64,000 bases of DNA from Phoenix dactylifera (Eukaryota > Streptophyta > Magnoliopsida > Arecales > Arecaceae): assembly GCF_009389715.1 (NCBI RefSeq), contig NC_052409.1:5259775-5323774 (forward strand), written 5' to 3'. The position numbers and the translations under genes were made by a program. Below, in pieces: positions 23,207 through 37,398 of the stretch (positions are counted from its first letter, which is position 1; the number at the start of each line of letters is the position of its first letter). Under the pieces are notes generated by a model. It did not search any database and had not been told where the DNA came from. It was given only the letters and a program-made list of their open reading frames with translations.

Positions 23207-26200
23207 CCTGGGTTTGATTTGCTAAAAGCTGCTGCAGATCTGTAAGGCATTCAGTAAACAGGAATAGAATACTGGATCAGCTGAGTGAAGTCATCCCCAC
23301 AGAGCAGGTATGTATTGATTTCCATTTTCTTTCTCATGTATTGTACTTTCTTTGCTTGCGATGTGTTTTTTCACTTTATCTGCTTTACATTGACTAACTG
23401 GGTCTCTGAGTTTGCTATATTTCACACAATTGTGGACATATATTTCAGTTTTTTAAAATGATGAAAAGAAGAAGCAATATTGTGCGTAATTCCTTCACAG
23501 TCCATTAATTTACAGGAGTGGGTTTGATTCATTAGCAATAGCAGCAGATCTATATTACAGTTGTTCAGTCAAGAATGATAATAACAGCAGAAGGCCGGTA
23601 GTCTTTGAAGAGGAAGAGGCAAAAGCAGCTGCCAAAGTCTAGCAAAGCATGCATTTTTGCTTCCTTTCATCTATTTCAATGTAGTTGGTACCAATAGCTA
23701 AAATTAAATTTCAATTCTAAATTGTTGCTACATAGCACTTTGTAAGTGTGAGCCTTGGTGCAACAGTAAGGTTGTTCCATTGCTCCATTATGCCCTGGAG
23801 GTTACTAGTTCGAAATATGGAAATAGCTTTTCAGCATGCAGGGATGAGGTTGTGAACTTTTGACCATCTCCAGACCCTACAATGGTAGGAGCCTTATGCA
23901 CTGGCCGCCCTTTCGTAGCATAAGTTCAATAACTGACAATATAGTACTCTAAAACATGCTTTTGGCTTAAGAAAGCAAAAAACTAAAATATGGCGATTTG
24001 GGGGAAAATGTGCACTCCTAATATATTAACTGAATGCCTAAATTTGTAAGTGAATCTAGGACAAACAAGATTTACCACAGAATCTGGCTGTCTGCTTTGT
24101 CTAAGCATTTAGGTGGTGATTATATTTTTACAGTGGTCAACCTGTTTTAACTACACAACATATGCATAAATATTTTTATTTAAGTATATGGATCACTAAG
24201 CAGAATCTTGGCTTCACCATTAGATCAGGGAAATGACCATTATCGTTTAATAAGAGGAACAATTTTTTTAGTTATTCCTTTTATGTTTTACTTACATCAA
24301 CTCAAGATTATAACTTAAAAAATGTTCTTTATTTTTTAATGATAACAATTGAAGGGGAGACCTCTTTGGTCATCCTGCAATATGTACTCGATAACATGTG
24401 ATGCCCCATACTTCATCTAAAGATATCATACAACGAAGCATTTAGTTATAAGGTTTGTAAGTGCCATATGATGGGTGGGCATTTGCAGAATACATGTTGT
24501 GCCATGACATACCATGTCAGTGCTTGGCATGCATTAGCATGCACGGGTATCAGTTCCCCTGCCTGGAGGGAGTTGGGCATGCTGCCATAACACATGCTGT
24601 TCTAGCACTAGCAAGATACGGAATGTAATGCAGAGGTTCAGACACCAATCCTTCTTTGGCTACCATTCAGATAATCTTGCTACTTATATCAAGAAGTTGG
24701 AATTAATTATACCACCTAAACAATACAATACATGTTGATGCAACAGTAATAATTTTGCAAGTTGAAAGAATGAAGACAGCACCTATTTAGACAGCACCTA
24801 TTTAATTTTCTATGAATCATGAAAGCAAAAGAGACTACATAAACAACAAAACTATGGTGGTGACATCCTAAGACCAAACTATCAGTGGTATGTCTACATT
24901 CATGTGAACCCTTTCCATCAAATTCAATCAAATAAATTACGGAGTAAGAAGGCAGATCTAGTAAGAGTTGAACATCATGTGTAGGAAACTTACACTTCTT
25001 ACATCTGCATCCTTGACATCTAAATCAGTCATAACCATGATTAATTTGACCTTTGTGTTAGTCAGATACCCATACCTGCAAAGGATACAATGCTCTAAGT
25101 GCACAGTGTTTGCACATCAGACCCAACAAAGAAGTGACTCCAATAAACTTACACTTTGTAATTCTCTGTTGGATACAGAAGACCAAGAAATGTCTCATTT
25201 AAAGTAGATCCACTTTTCTTGGGATTATTTACTGTCAAAGAAAAGGAACAAAATAAGACACAAGCTGCATATAATTTTATATTATCATGAGTAATATATT
25301 TAAGGAGCTATTCCTTTTTACAACCATAAAACCACTACCAAATGGTTGGGATAATAATTAGGGGTAAAGTTGTATTCCAGCTAACAACCACAAAACTACC
25401 AAAAGTATTTACATAATCAGCTATTAACACCACATAAAGACAATTTAGGAACAAGGTGAGACTGATATTGATAACAATTTTTATTGAACAAATTAGCCGC
25501 AAGGCTGCAACAAATTCCCTTGGGCTTCCATCAATGGTGGGATCTACAATAGTATATATCAGCAACATCCCCTTTAAGAATAATGGCATCTAAGAGCAAG
25601 GAAGAGAAGGAACATAAAAAAGAGAATTTGAGAGCTGCAGGAGAATAATGGAGAAAACCACCAAGATCAGGTGCATTGGTGTTCCACAACCCTGAAACTA
25701 TTACTGTAAATTGGTGTAGCCTACTCATAACAATCCTCCAAACAAGCAAGACATCAGCTGCTAAAGATGCACTGGGGCGAAGGGGTTGAAGTGGAGAAAA
25801 TTGTTTTGGCCTCCATTCTACTGAGGTAGCCCAACAAACTTGAAGAACAAGTCTTTCATAATCTTGAATTTTAGATTCCTAAAACCAATCCAACAAGATT
25901 ACTGACAAAATCTGTAATTGTGAACCAAGCATAAAGTTAGTCAAAGTTTAGTGATTAATGGGCCCTTAACTGGGCATGCACTAAAATATAATTTTATTGA
26001 CTTGGTGAATAAAAGCATTAACAGTTTTGCACTTAAATGTCCGCATAGCTACAAATGCCAGAACTTCTGGATCAATGTATACTCCATGATGTGACATAAC
26101 AATCTTTGACCTTTATTCTAACATGTAATGATGGCATCATTTAACTGCGTGGACCACTTGATACTTCTAATAAAATGCCATGCCCGCTACTTCCAAAAAA

Positions 26201-28511
26201 TTTCAATAACATTTGATCTTTTAAAAGCCAAGACGTCAAATGAACAAAGCTCTTATTTTTTTTCTCTCATAATCCAATTTTTACACATTTTTTTGTCAGT
26301 TCTTTTGGAAAAAAATTGAGTATCAATAAAGAATTAATGTCAGTTGTTTACATAACTGTAAAATATGTTTTTAACTGATCTAGAAAATAAGTTATATTCA
26401 GATACAAACAATTAATGTTTTAAGATTTGCACCTTAATTAAGGACAAAGAAATGAAGATATTGTCTCCGTGTCCTTTCTGGTGAACAATTTGCAGCATTC
26501 GTTTCATCCATCAGAACCTAGCTATGAGAATATGCATATATACATAGTTTTGTTATGAAATATATCCATTATTAAGTTATTTTTTAATTATTTATTCCTC
26601 TGAAAATATGTTGATAGTTTCCCTCTCCATGATGCCATAACATCTGTACTCATCAAAAAATAAGCTTTCTGTTCGTGACTTAACTCATGCATGATAATAG
26701 AGTTGGATTTATGTTGGAGGCTTTATGAGTAGCACATGGCATCACAGCTTGCAAGGCTCGCCAATCAATTTAAGTTTTTCAAATTCCATGAGTGTATGGT
26801 AGCAGTATTGCTTGCATATAGAATACGAACGTTGAGATAAATCCATTTCACTTCAGAAAACATATCAAAAAGTGGATCATCTTAAATGGTTTATGTATTA
26901 AAAAGAGGCATGCTCCTCTATGGAGTCTGGTGAGATCTGCAGTACTAAGCCAACAAAACTAGAGCAAGAACACTAACTGGACACAGAAACATCTAAAATC
27001 TTCACAAAGACTCTTCCAATGGAACAGTGAAGTTCAGAAACCGACAATCACAAGGAAAACATATGTGTCCATGTTGTGATGTTTGATAGCAAATCTGACG
27101 CCATATCTATGTCCCCAAGGCAACATTCATGTCCAACAACGTACATATTTGGAATCAAGGAGCAACAAAAAACTAGAAAAACAACATTCAAGCATCATAA
27201 TATAGTAGGTAGCAAGGCACAAATAGAACATATCAATGCAGTAAAGACTGGAGTCAATGTAATGCTTATCTTATACTCCAATTTACAGTACCTCAACCTA
27301 TCCATAGATAATTGTAACAACAAGTATGCAGCCTTTCTAAAACAATGGCCAATTACTTTGAAAGTCAATAAATCTCATTCAGTTGGGTTGAGCATAGGCA
27401 TATGCATTTGATGTTGGAAAAAGCAAAAATGACCAAATATTGGTGTATGTAATCAAGCAATATAGGAGAAACAGAGTGTTGAAACTTCACTCGAGAATAT
27501 GATAGCTGTGTATGACATCTAAAAGAGATTCTGATGAGCAAAGCTTTTTTTTTCCCTTCTTTTCCTGAAATGAAATAAAAAGACAGTAATGCTAAATGCA
27601 CCGAAAAAAGTAAAACATTGATGTGGCTTTAACTTAGAGGTTTTCTTTGGTGGGGCGGCGGTGGGGGGAGCTGAGGGCCTGTTTGGTGCTGTTGTTGTTT
27701 TTATATTTTTGTCTCATCATATTAGTAAAACACCACATAGAGATGGATGTTGAAGATAGCATTTGCACAAGACTCTTGCTATTTCTTGCTTTTATTTTCA
27801 CTCTCTTTGAAAGCAATAAATCTTGCTGCCAATTGCCAAAACCTCTAAAAATTCAATAAACAAACAAAAAAAAAAAGCAAAAGGATTTGATCATACATGT
27901 TGTTCAGTCTATTTCATTTTTCTTCTTGTGTTTTTGAGAACAAAAACAGAAACATGCCGTAAGTTATGAAGTTTTTCAATATGTTGATTTATAGGGTAGG
28001 TGGAATACGCACACCAAAAACCATTCATACAAGAATTACTACAAATTCCTACAAAATGTTATCATTCTACTGCTAAATCTCCCATGTACATGGAGATTTA
28101 GCAATCTTACCTCGCATAAACAAAGATCACGATAATGGGACTCAAGATTGTGCTTCACCATATCGATGCACAATCCGCGAACCATGTACAAAAAAAAAAA
28201 AAAGAATAGCAATCCGGTGATCCATTTGCCGTCTTCACAAAGAAGGCCCTATAGAAAAGGATTCTTGACTCGATCGAAGGTGAATGGGAGAAGGAAAGAG
28301 AGGACCTCGCTCGTCGATGACGTCCAAGGAGGAGTGGACGATGTGGTGGAGCTTCAGCGCATCGTCGGCTTCCGTGAAGCTCTGCAGGTACAGCGGATTG
28401 TTCTGTGCCACGGATCACGGCCGTCAGATGAAAACTAAGAGGGCAAGGGGCAAGAGAGCGTGAGATGGGAGTACGGACCTCGTGGCCGACGACGGCGACG
28501 CAGACGATCAT
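21341..28511 (-). CDS. TRAPPC2L: Trafficking protein particle complex subunit 2-like (TRAPPC2L)
   Basis: This is a five-exon minus-strand gene, in order 28511-28479, 28402-28306, 25231-25153, 25075-24994 and 21481-21341, encoding about 143 aa. The pieces read MIVCVAVVGHE; NNPLYLQSFTEADDALKLHH..SLDVIDER; NNPKKSGSTLNETFLGLLYP; YGYLTNTKVKLIMVMTDLDV; and FFRRFHAAYVDAVSNPFHVP to the end GPGATA. This is the sedlin/longin-fold TRAPPC2L family (about 140 aa), part of the TRAPP tethering and Rab-activating complexes of the Golgi and secretory pathway. Phases match throughout. The final acceptor is odd: the conserved exon start TTTTTTAGGAGG is preceded by CGG, not CAG, so the intron would end in GG. 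The nearest in-frame AG acceptor lies upstream (after CCACAG, about 21525) and would insert about 16 residues. The AG inside TTTTTTAG would shift the frame. The introns of about 3.1 and 3.5 kb carry repeats. Confidence 0.88.
23124..23204. repeat. (TATC)n followed by (TA)n microsatellite
   Basis: About nine TATC/CTAT units run into about 22 TA units. They sit in the last intron of TRAPPC2L. The length is likely variable between individuals. Confidence 0.9.
23748..23914 (+). mobile_element. Au SINE, degenerate copy
   Basis: The sequence runs GTGAGCCTTGGTGCAACAGT, then TTACTAGTTCGAAATATGG, CAGCATGCAGGGATGAGG, CTCCAGACCC and TTATGCACTGGCCGCCCTTT. This is the order of the widespread plant Au SINE: a tRNA-like A box, a B box around GTTCGA, and the shared 3' end GTGCACCGGGCTGCCCTTT (recalled). 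Many substitutions make it an old copy. It lies antisense within the last intron of TRAPPC2L. No target duplication could be made out. Confidence 0.85.
25232..28305. other. Second intron of TRAPPC2L, no other gene recognised
   Basis: This is an intron of about 3.1 kb of AT-rich sequence. A block at about 27640-27845 opening GGGCCTGTTTGGTGCTG looks like one end of a MITE, but its partner end is unclear. Open frames at 27076-27411 and elsewhere have no domain content. Confidence 0.5.
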
Positions 28512-28519
28512 CTTTTCGA

Positions 28520-30080
28520 GGCGGCGGCGGCGGCCGGACGATCTCGGAGTTCGGGGCTCGCAGAGAGGAGAGGGGGGCGGGAGTCCGATCTCCACCGCGA
28601 TGGGCTATTGACAGATCTTTGCTGCATGGGCCAGCCCACTGCGTAGCAGATTTGGCAAACAAGAATCTGAAACGTGTCGTAAGAGAATCTGACTATTTCG
28701 GACTCCCTGGGCTTCCGGTCTAGACGGGTCGTAGAGTCTGAAATCTTGGCCCAGCCCATTGAACATTTGTAAAGAGAACCCAACTTTTCTCTTCCATTCT
28801 GGAATCATCAAACAAAGTATTAAAAAAAAAAAACTAGGGACCAAAGATACATTATCCCTTAACAAAGGAAAAAACGAAGGTAAACAAATGTAGCAACTTC
28901 ATTTTTGCTTCAATCATCAACACAGGGGAATCTTTTTATGTTAAAGCATCAAAAGTACTTATTTGCATATTTTAAACTGCAATCACTATCTTTTTTATAT
29001 TATAACATTTTGCTCAAGTTTCACCACTTCAAAAAGCTCCAAGTGCACACGTTTATGCTCTTGCAAGATGGGTTAAATACACCAACAGCCATGGCGATGT
29101 CTATAATCAACTGATTTCACTAAGAACCTACCTCTCCAAAGTCATTAATCATTCAAAAGTGTTGTCCTCTTGCTCTGTTATTACTTTTTCTAGCATCTTA
29201 TCCACCATTTTTATTTCAAATCCATCATCCCATATGGCAGTTAGTTCAATACATGGCAAGAGTGGCCGCTGTTCGTTGTCTTCTTGTGATTGTGAAGTGT
29301 GCATCCTAGTAATTCAATACGTAACATCCTTGGTTGCTAAAAGGGTTATGGAAGCTTGAAAATTGTATTTTGTTAGTGTCCATTCAAACCGGATGAAATG
29401 TTTTGAGGCCGGTAGGCCACCGTGGCTCGTTAGAGCTCTCTTATTTTTGGAGTTGAACCTTGATAACATACCCTAACTGGTATTGTTAGACCTCATTCAT
29501 GGCACTAGTTTGTCACTCAATTCTCTTCCTCTATTTAGATAACACATTTCTACATTCACATGCCATGCACAAAACAAATGTTGCATGGTTTTGCAATGAC
29601 AATTTTTTTTTAAAAAAGGAACAAAACTATGTGCATATAAAAAGTGGATGTGCAAACCATTCAAAAATTTGGCTTCATCTTTCAAAATGAATGAAATATT
29701 GCAATGTGTTGCCCTTATAAAAATGAGGGGAAAAAGAGAGAGAGAGTAGAAGGCACCAGCATATCCTATGTTGGTAGAATGGCATCTAAAAATTGCTATT
29801 TTTCTTGGAAATAATAAATTGAATTAAAATTTTATATCTATAAAACTTTGAAAATTAATTGGTTGAAAGTTTGCCTAAATTGATGCGTGTGAGAGCATTG
29901 CCCTAAGAATGTGATTCGCCTCCTATGTATAGGTCTACGCCGATCTCGCTCCAAGAAAGAGGAAAGAGGAAGATAATTGAAAAAAAAAATAATAGTAGAA
30001 ACAGAAGGGTCATAGCACTTCGGAAAAAAAAATAAAAGATTTGTTCTAAAGCGCCCCACGGCCAACCCCACCAAGCACGT
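28520..30080. other. Upstream region of TRAPPC2L and intergenic sequence
   Basis: The first about 250 bases are GC-rich and probably hold the TRAPPC2L promoter and leader on the minus strand. The remainder is AT-rich without a recognised gene. Confidence 0.45.
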
Positions 30081-30084
30081 ATGT

Positions 30085-30300
30085 ATGTGTGGTCATCAGC
30101 TCACTTCTCTAAAAGTCCGACTTAGACTTCATAAGATCGGATTTTCATTTAAGCAATAAAACTTACCTTCACATATTCGATATTGGATGAAAAAAAGAAG
30201 TATTTTAAAGCATTTAAACAGGCAAAAAATTGTTGGATAAGGTTGGTTTTATTTTTATTTGAAATATAAATCTTTTCAAATTAAAAAAACTCCATCATAT
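30085..30300. repeat. Dispersed repeat, copy 1
   Basis: The blocks TGTGTGGTCATCAGCTCAC, CATTTAAGCAATAAAACTTAC, ATATTCGATATTGGA, GATAAGGTTGGTTTTATTTTT and AAATCTTTTCAAATTAAAAA recur in the same order and spacing at about 46125-46345 with substitutions. This is a repeat family of unknown class with no coding content. Confidence 0.55.
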
Positions 30301-32014
30301 TATGCAACAACAAAAAAAAAAGTGCATGTTTTTCATTAAAAAAAAACTATATTATGCATCAGATTTCTCAAAAAGGAGATACTTGTAGTAGGATCCAAAT
30401 AACAAGGAAAAACAGCCTGATCAATACAAAGTTAAATTGATCTTCCCATCTTCCACCCCAGGAGTAAAGAAGAAAAAGTGATCTGCAATGTAGAATTACC
30501 CTGAAAAACACTCATTATTGAAAGTACAAGTTTGGTGTGAATACTTGCCAAATCATTGGATATCCAAAATTACAAGTCAAGGAAGCAATGATAAATCCAC
30601 AGGCTCGGTACCGTGTCTGCGTCAAATGCTCTTCCAAGCCAAGGAAGATATTCCTTTTAACTCGTAACTAACCATGACCACGAGAATCGCTTTACAATGC
30701 ATCGTCCATGAATCAGTAGATGAAGTGGAAGCAAAGAATGATATGACCCTCGAGTTCCTTCCATAAATCTTATAGGCCAACTCTGCCTTACTATTTTAAT
30801 TCCGGATATCCATGAACCCCATGAACGAGTAAAGACATGCTGTTGGTATTTCAGTCTCCTCCTACTCCAAACTTACCCAAATCCCATCACCTTTCTCGTA
30901 ATAGTGACTCGACGTAGATGTGGGGAATAATAATAAAGTTAAGAGGCTTGTGGACAAAGCTTTCTAGCTCGAAGCCATTTGATACCTCAACTCTACCCAC
31001 CATGTTCCTCCTTAAGGGATGCAAGTTATGGCTGTAAGTGAAGCGACATAGCTAAGTTAGGTGCTTTGCTTGTTGAATTTAGCAAAATAAGACCTTCATG
31101 GCATTATCGTGAACAGAGGGAGGTGACAATGCACTGTTATTATGAAAAAAAAGGGTAAAATCCGTTTAAGGGTGCAAGTACCAATCTGAAGTGACAAAGG
31201 AAATGGTTGCTGCGTTTGTGTTGGCAATTATTCTAGAATCCAAGTACTTGTCTCATCTTATTTAATCTTAAGACTCCTTCAGAATCAAGCATGTTGTAGT
31301 CGCAACAACATATATTTCTTAAAAGAATAGCAACCAAATCATACAACGACGACAACAAAGACGACAACAAATGGAGACTCATTGTTTGTTTTCGAGAATA
31401 ACGAATGGATATTCACTGTTTTATATCAATCAAATTTGGGTGTCATGCTAGAATCATGGCCTGCTGCTACCATACAATTTGCATCTCAAATTTAGAAGCA
31501 TGGTTGATTTCCAGTTTTGTTTTGTTATTGACATGGGTAGCATTGTCGAACACAATGTCGGCAGAAAGATTCTCGATCTCAGCAGAGTGACATGATTCTA
31601 AGCATCCAGTTCTCTATCATGATTCATAACTCTATATCAGTGTCTGGTGGTAGATCGGTAGCAATCCCTTAGTCCAGTAAAAAAAATTACTTCCATATGC
31701 CGTTACATTAAAAAAAAAATAAATCACCATCCTATATCTTAATTCAATCCAGCTGTGATTTTATCCAAATGAAATCTAAGTTAAAAGTCAAATTATTTCT
31801 TTCTTCTCATAGTTAACGATATCCAGTCATCCTATCATCCAGAAGCTCACATACACTTCATAAAGAATTTTTTTAAAAAAAAGAGCAAACTCACACTGCG
31901 AGGAAGAAAACAAGAACAGTACTCCATTATCACGAAATATTCTTGCTCACCAAACACTTTTAATTAAGTTACCTTCAATAGACTGTAACAACACCAGAAT
32001 CAACACATCTTCCC
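30301..32014. other. Intergenic region upstream of the peroxidase gene
   Basis: No gene is recognised. Stretches around 30600-31100 have near-average GC but no readable domain on either strand. The proximal part is the presumed peroxidase promoter. Confidence 0.45.
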
Positions 32015-32023
32015 TTGTCACTA

Positions 32024-32036
32024 CTATATATATACA
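32024..32036 (+). promoter_or_regulatory. TATA box of the peroxidase gene
   Basis: CTATATATATACA lies 57 bases upstream of the start codon, which would give a very short leader. Position and sequence fit a plant TATA box; the transcription start itself cannot be seen. Confidence 0.65.
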
Positions 32037-32092
32037 CCATCTCTCCTCACCCCTTCCACGTCGAAGAAAAATTTGAAAGAAAAGCAGAGGAG

Positions 32093-34914
<2,822 letters not shown>

Positions 34915-34992
34915 TTAGATCGATCGTGATTACTGTGAATGTTTTAATTTAGCATTTTGGACTTGTGTTTATGCCTTTGTGTGTGGATGGTG

Positions 34993-34998
34993 AATAAA
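34993..34998 (+). terminator. Polyadenylation signal of the peroxidase gene
   Basis: AATAAA lies 79 bases after the stop codon in T-rich sequence, a likely 3' end signal. Confidence 0.55.
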
Positions 34999-35468
34999 GA
35001 GAGCTGGAAGTAAAGAAGACTTCATCTTTCAAATGAACTCTGGTACGAGATGCATGTTGTTACTTGTCTATAAGGGCAAAAAATCAGTAAGTGCTAGCAT
35101 AAATATTAGTGAGTGGGAACTTTAAAACCTTCCTATTATTTTTTGCAAATTATTTAAACTTATCCTCTCTCTGTATTCTATTCTCTGCTTAGGATTAGCT
35201 TACTGTTTTCTCATGTTCACCACTTTGACATTTATAATGTCCGCAAATTCCTATAATGTTACTTGGGCCTTTTTTCATGGTCGTTAATGTTGTTTGGGGC
35301 TTTGATTTAAAATATAAGCATAGAGTTGTCCCTTGAGAAAATGCTTGGTTGAACAGTATCATTGGAGCATGTTTTTCCCAGGCATTGCTTTCTCCATATA
35401 ATCATGTAGGGGCTATGAAATAAAGATGCAGACTCTTAGAAGTGAAAGTGCAAACACTACTAGAATCT

Positions 35469-35479
35469 TTTATATATAC

Positions 35480-35520
<41 letters not shown>

Positions 35521-35668
35521 CATATATATGTATATGTATTTGCATATACATATATACATCTACATATTTATATATATACATACATATATATATATGCATA
35601 TATATGTATATGTATTTGCATATACATATATACATCTACATATTTATATATATACATATATATGTATG

Positions 35669-35725
<57 letters not shown>

Positions 35726-35790
35726 TTGTACACACACACACATATATATATATACATATGCATATATATATATATGTATGTACACAAAAT
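35469..35790. repeat. AT/CA-rich satellite-like tract with a 76 bp tandem unit
   Basis: The tract is almost entirely TA, CATA and TGTA motifs. Within it the segment around GCATATATATGTATATGTAT occurs at 35520 and again at 35596, with matching neighbours (TTGCATATACATATATACAT, CTACATATTTATATATATAC), giving a 76 bp tandem duplication. A pure TA run follows at about 35670-35720. Long Tyr/Ile-rich open frames on both strands are by-products of the repeat. Confidence 0.85.
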
Positions 35791-35895
35791 GGTGATAGAT
35801 TAAACTTGAAATCCAAATGGCTTGGCAAGCACCAACCAAGAAACCCAATTTTATGATGCTCAATCTTGTTTCCACAAATAAAATTCAAAAGATGC

Positions 35896-36339
35896 TCATA
35901 CTTGAATTTTGACGAGCTTCCTCCTCGCCAAAAATCTGGCAATGGGCGGCGTGAGGGCAATGGTGATCGGAACCCTCACCGGAAAAAGAGCCTTGTTGCA
36001 GAGGATCGCCAGCGCGAGCGCTCCGCCGCTCGATGCCGCCAACTCCGCCGTCCTGTTCCTCTTCTTCTCCTCCCCAACGGGAGGCGGCGGAGCAGGGGCA
36101 TCGTTGCTGTCCAACGCGACGGCGGGGTCGCCGGACGGGTCTCCGCCGCCGCCGGAGGAGGAGGCGAAGGGTTCCTTGCTGAGGAGGCCAACCTTCTGCA
36201 AGAGGGACTCGACGTCGACGCTGTTCTTGATGGCGATGTAAAGGCCGGTGATGGAGGCGGCCGAGCTGGAGAAGTGGACGCCCAGCGCCACCTTCCCGTA
36301 CTTCTTCATCAGCTCCCGCATCCTCCCCGTGTACGCCAT
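35896..36339 (-). CDS. DUF1279 / FAM210-like membrane protein
   Basis: This is a single-exon gene encoding 147 aa on the minus strand. The N-terminal half reads [20 protein letters not shown], then [20 protein letters not shown], the DUF1279 pattern (YG..AL..H.., Y.AI...VDVE.LL). A low-complexity Gly/Pro/Ala linker (about 60-95) follows. The C-terminal part [33 protein letters not shown] completes the domain and holds a hydrophobic segment. FAM210-family proteins are generally small organelle-membrane proteins, mitochondrial in animals; the plant role is not established. No clear targeting peptide precedes the domain. It is divergently arranged with the USP-like gene at 37399. Its upstream region has a cluster of telo-box motifs. 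Confidence 0.85.
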   Translation of the reverse strand: MAYTGRMRELMKKYGKVALGVHFSSSAASITGLYIAIKNSVDVESLLQKVGLLSKEPFASSSGGGGDPSGDPAVALDSNDAPAPPPPVGEEKKRNRTAELAASSGGALALAILCNKALFPVRVPITIALTPPIARFLARRKLVKIQV

Positions 36340-36350
36340 CCCCGGCGAGA

Positions 36351-36494
36351 TTAGGGTTAGCGTCAGGGTTTTCGTAGAGAGCCCGAAAGAACGTCTAGGG
36401 TTTTATTAGGGTTTTGAGTTCCTCCACCGAGAATTACGGTCGAGAGCCCTTGCCAATTCTGTTTTATTAGGGTTTTATTGGGGTTGCTAGGTTT
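36351..36494 (-). promoter_or_regulatory. Telo-box cluster upstream of the FAM210-like gene
   Basis: On the minus strand the motif AACCCTAA or AAACCCTA recurs. On the plus strand it appears as TTAGGGTT at 36351-36358, TAGGGTTTTATTAGGGTTTT at 36396-36415, and TTAGGGTTTT near 36468, plus near-matches (CAGGGTTTT, TAGGTTTT). Such telo-boxes are known in promoters and leaders of plant translation and growth genes. The role here is inferred from position, 12-155 bases before the start codon. Confidence 0.65.
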
Positions 36495-36514
36495 TGGAAA
36501 TTTCAGAAGCTACG

Positions 36515-36732
36515 CTACAAAAGTGACGCAGTGGCCTTCACTAGACAAATATTTAGAGAGGCTAACAGGATTGCAGACTCGATGGCTTTTTATACGATCA
36601 ATTACTTCATATATTTTATGAATCGAAAAGAAAGAGTTGCCGAGAGCATCATGAGACTTCCTATTTTTGCTTTTATTAGTTGTATCTGTACTCGGATTGT
36701 ATGACGTGCTCGTTTTCAAAAAAAAAAAAAAT
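36515..36732 (+). mobile_element. LINE 3' tail (RNase H end) with A tail
   Basis: The plus strand reads FTRQIFREANRIADSMAFYT and ends ISCICTRIV and a TGA stop, followed by GACGTGCTCGTTTTC and an A run to 36732. The REAN..AD motif and the CxRTRxV-like end match the RNase H C-terminus of the LINE at 37118. It is a 5'-truncated copy of about 220 bp, older than its neighbour since no clear target duplication remains. Confidence 0.75.
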
Positions 36733-37101
36733 CACTAGCTCCTTAGATTTGATTGTTACGGATCCACCGTAAAAGATTAGATCTAGGTTCTCCACGAGCC
36801 TTCATTGTTTCCACTAATGGAGGGACAGGTTCTCTTGTAACATGAGAGAAGAGGAGGAGGAGGAGGAGCTAATTCCAATGATATCCAAATCTAGCCCAAC
36901 CAAAACATTTTGGGCTGGGCCGGCCCGTTTGTTCATCTCGGCTGAATCCAGGATGAGTCGCTTCTCCTCGCTTGGATTACTTTATTCTCTCCATCTCTGT
37001 ACTTCTCGAAGCTGCTCACGCCCTTCGCTTAATATAAAATAACATCCAGAACCAAAGTGCCAACCATCCCAATCCTCTCTCTCGCTGTCGCTCTCTCGTC
37101 G

Positions 37102-37306
37102 AAGGAAGAGGGGTTAGTTTCCAGGCTATGCATGTATATCGCGAGGCCAATGGGGCGGCCGATTGGGTGGCGGCATTTGTTGCGAGCCACTCAGGAGGTA
37201 CCCTATGGTCAGGCGAGTATGAGTTGCCCGGAGCTCTTCGGAGCATTTTGTCTTCTGACTCTATTGGGTGTATTCGTACCCGAGTTGTATGAAATGCCCG
37301 TTTCAT

Positions 37307-37348
<42 letters not shown>

Positions 37349-37371
37349 AAAAAAAAAGGAAGAGGGGTTAG
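37102..37371 (+). mobile_element. Young 5'-truncated LINE insertion with target duplication
   Basis: The inserted part (37118-37355) reads VYREANGAADWVAAFVASHS, then GTLWSGEYELPGALRSILS and IGCIRTRVV with a TGA stop, the C-terminal RNase H of a plant LINE. It ends in a long A tract (37309-37357, with one G). The target duplication AAGGAAGAGGGGTTAG is perfect on both sides (37102-37117 and 37356-37371). The intact duplication and long A tract indicate a recent insertion. It lies 28 bases upstream of the USP-like start codon, so it probably sits in that gene's leader or core promoter. Confidence 0.9.
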
Positions 37372-37398
37372 AAGAAAAGGTGCTTCGAAATCTTTCCC

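Noticed and set aside
28155-28595. A single 146 aa minus-strand frame across this stretch
   Set aside because: It reads through the first two exons of TRAPPC2L and the introns. Only short parts (MIVCVAVVGHE) are in the real frame; the exon model explains the conserved pieces.
35402-35960. Long overlapping open frames rich in Tyr, Ile, Cys and His on both strands
   Set aside because: They are translations of the TA/CATA/TGTA repeat tract. Composition is explained by the repeat and several frames are open at once.
36016-36354. Plus-strand open frames opposite the FAM210-like gene
   Set aside because: They are shadows of a GC-rich coding strand. Only the minus frame shows a known domain.
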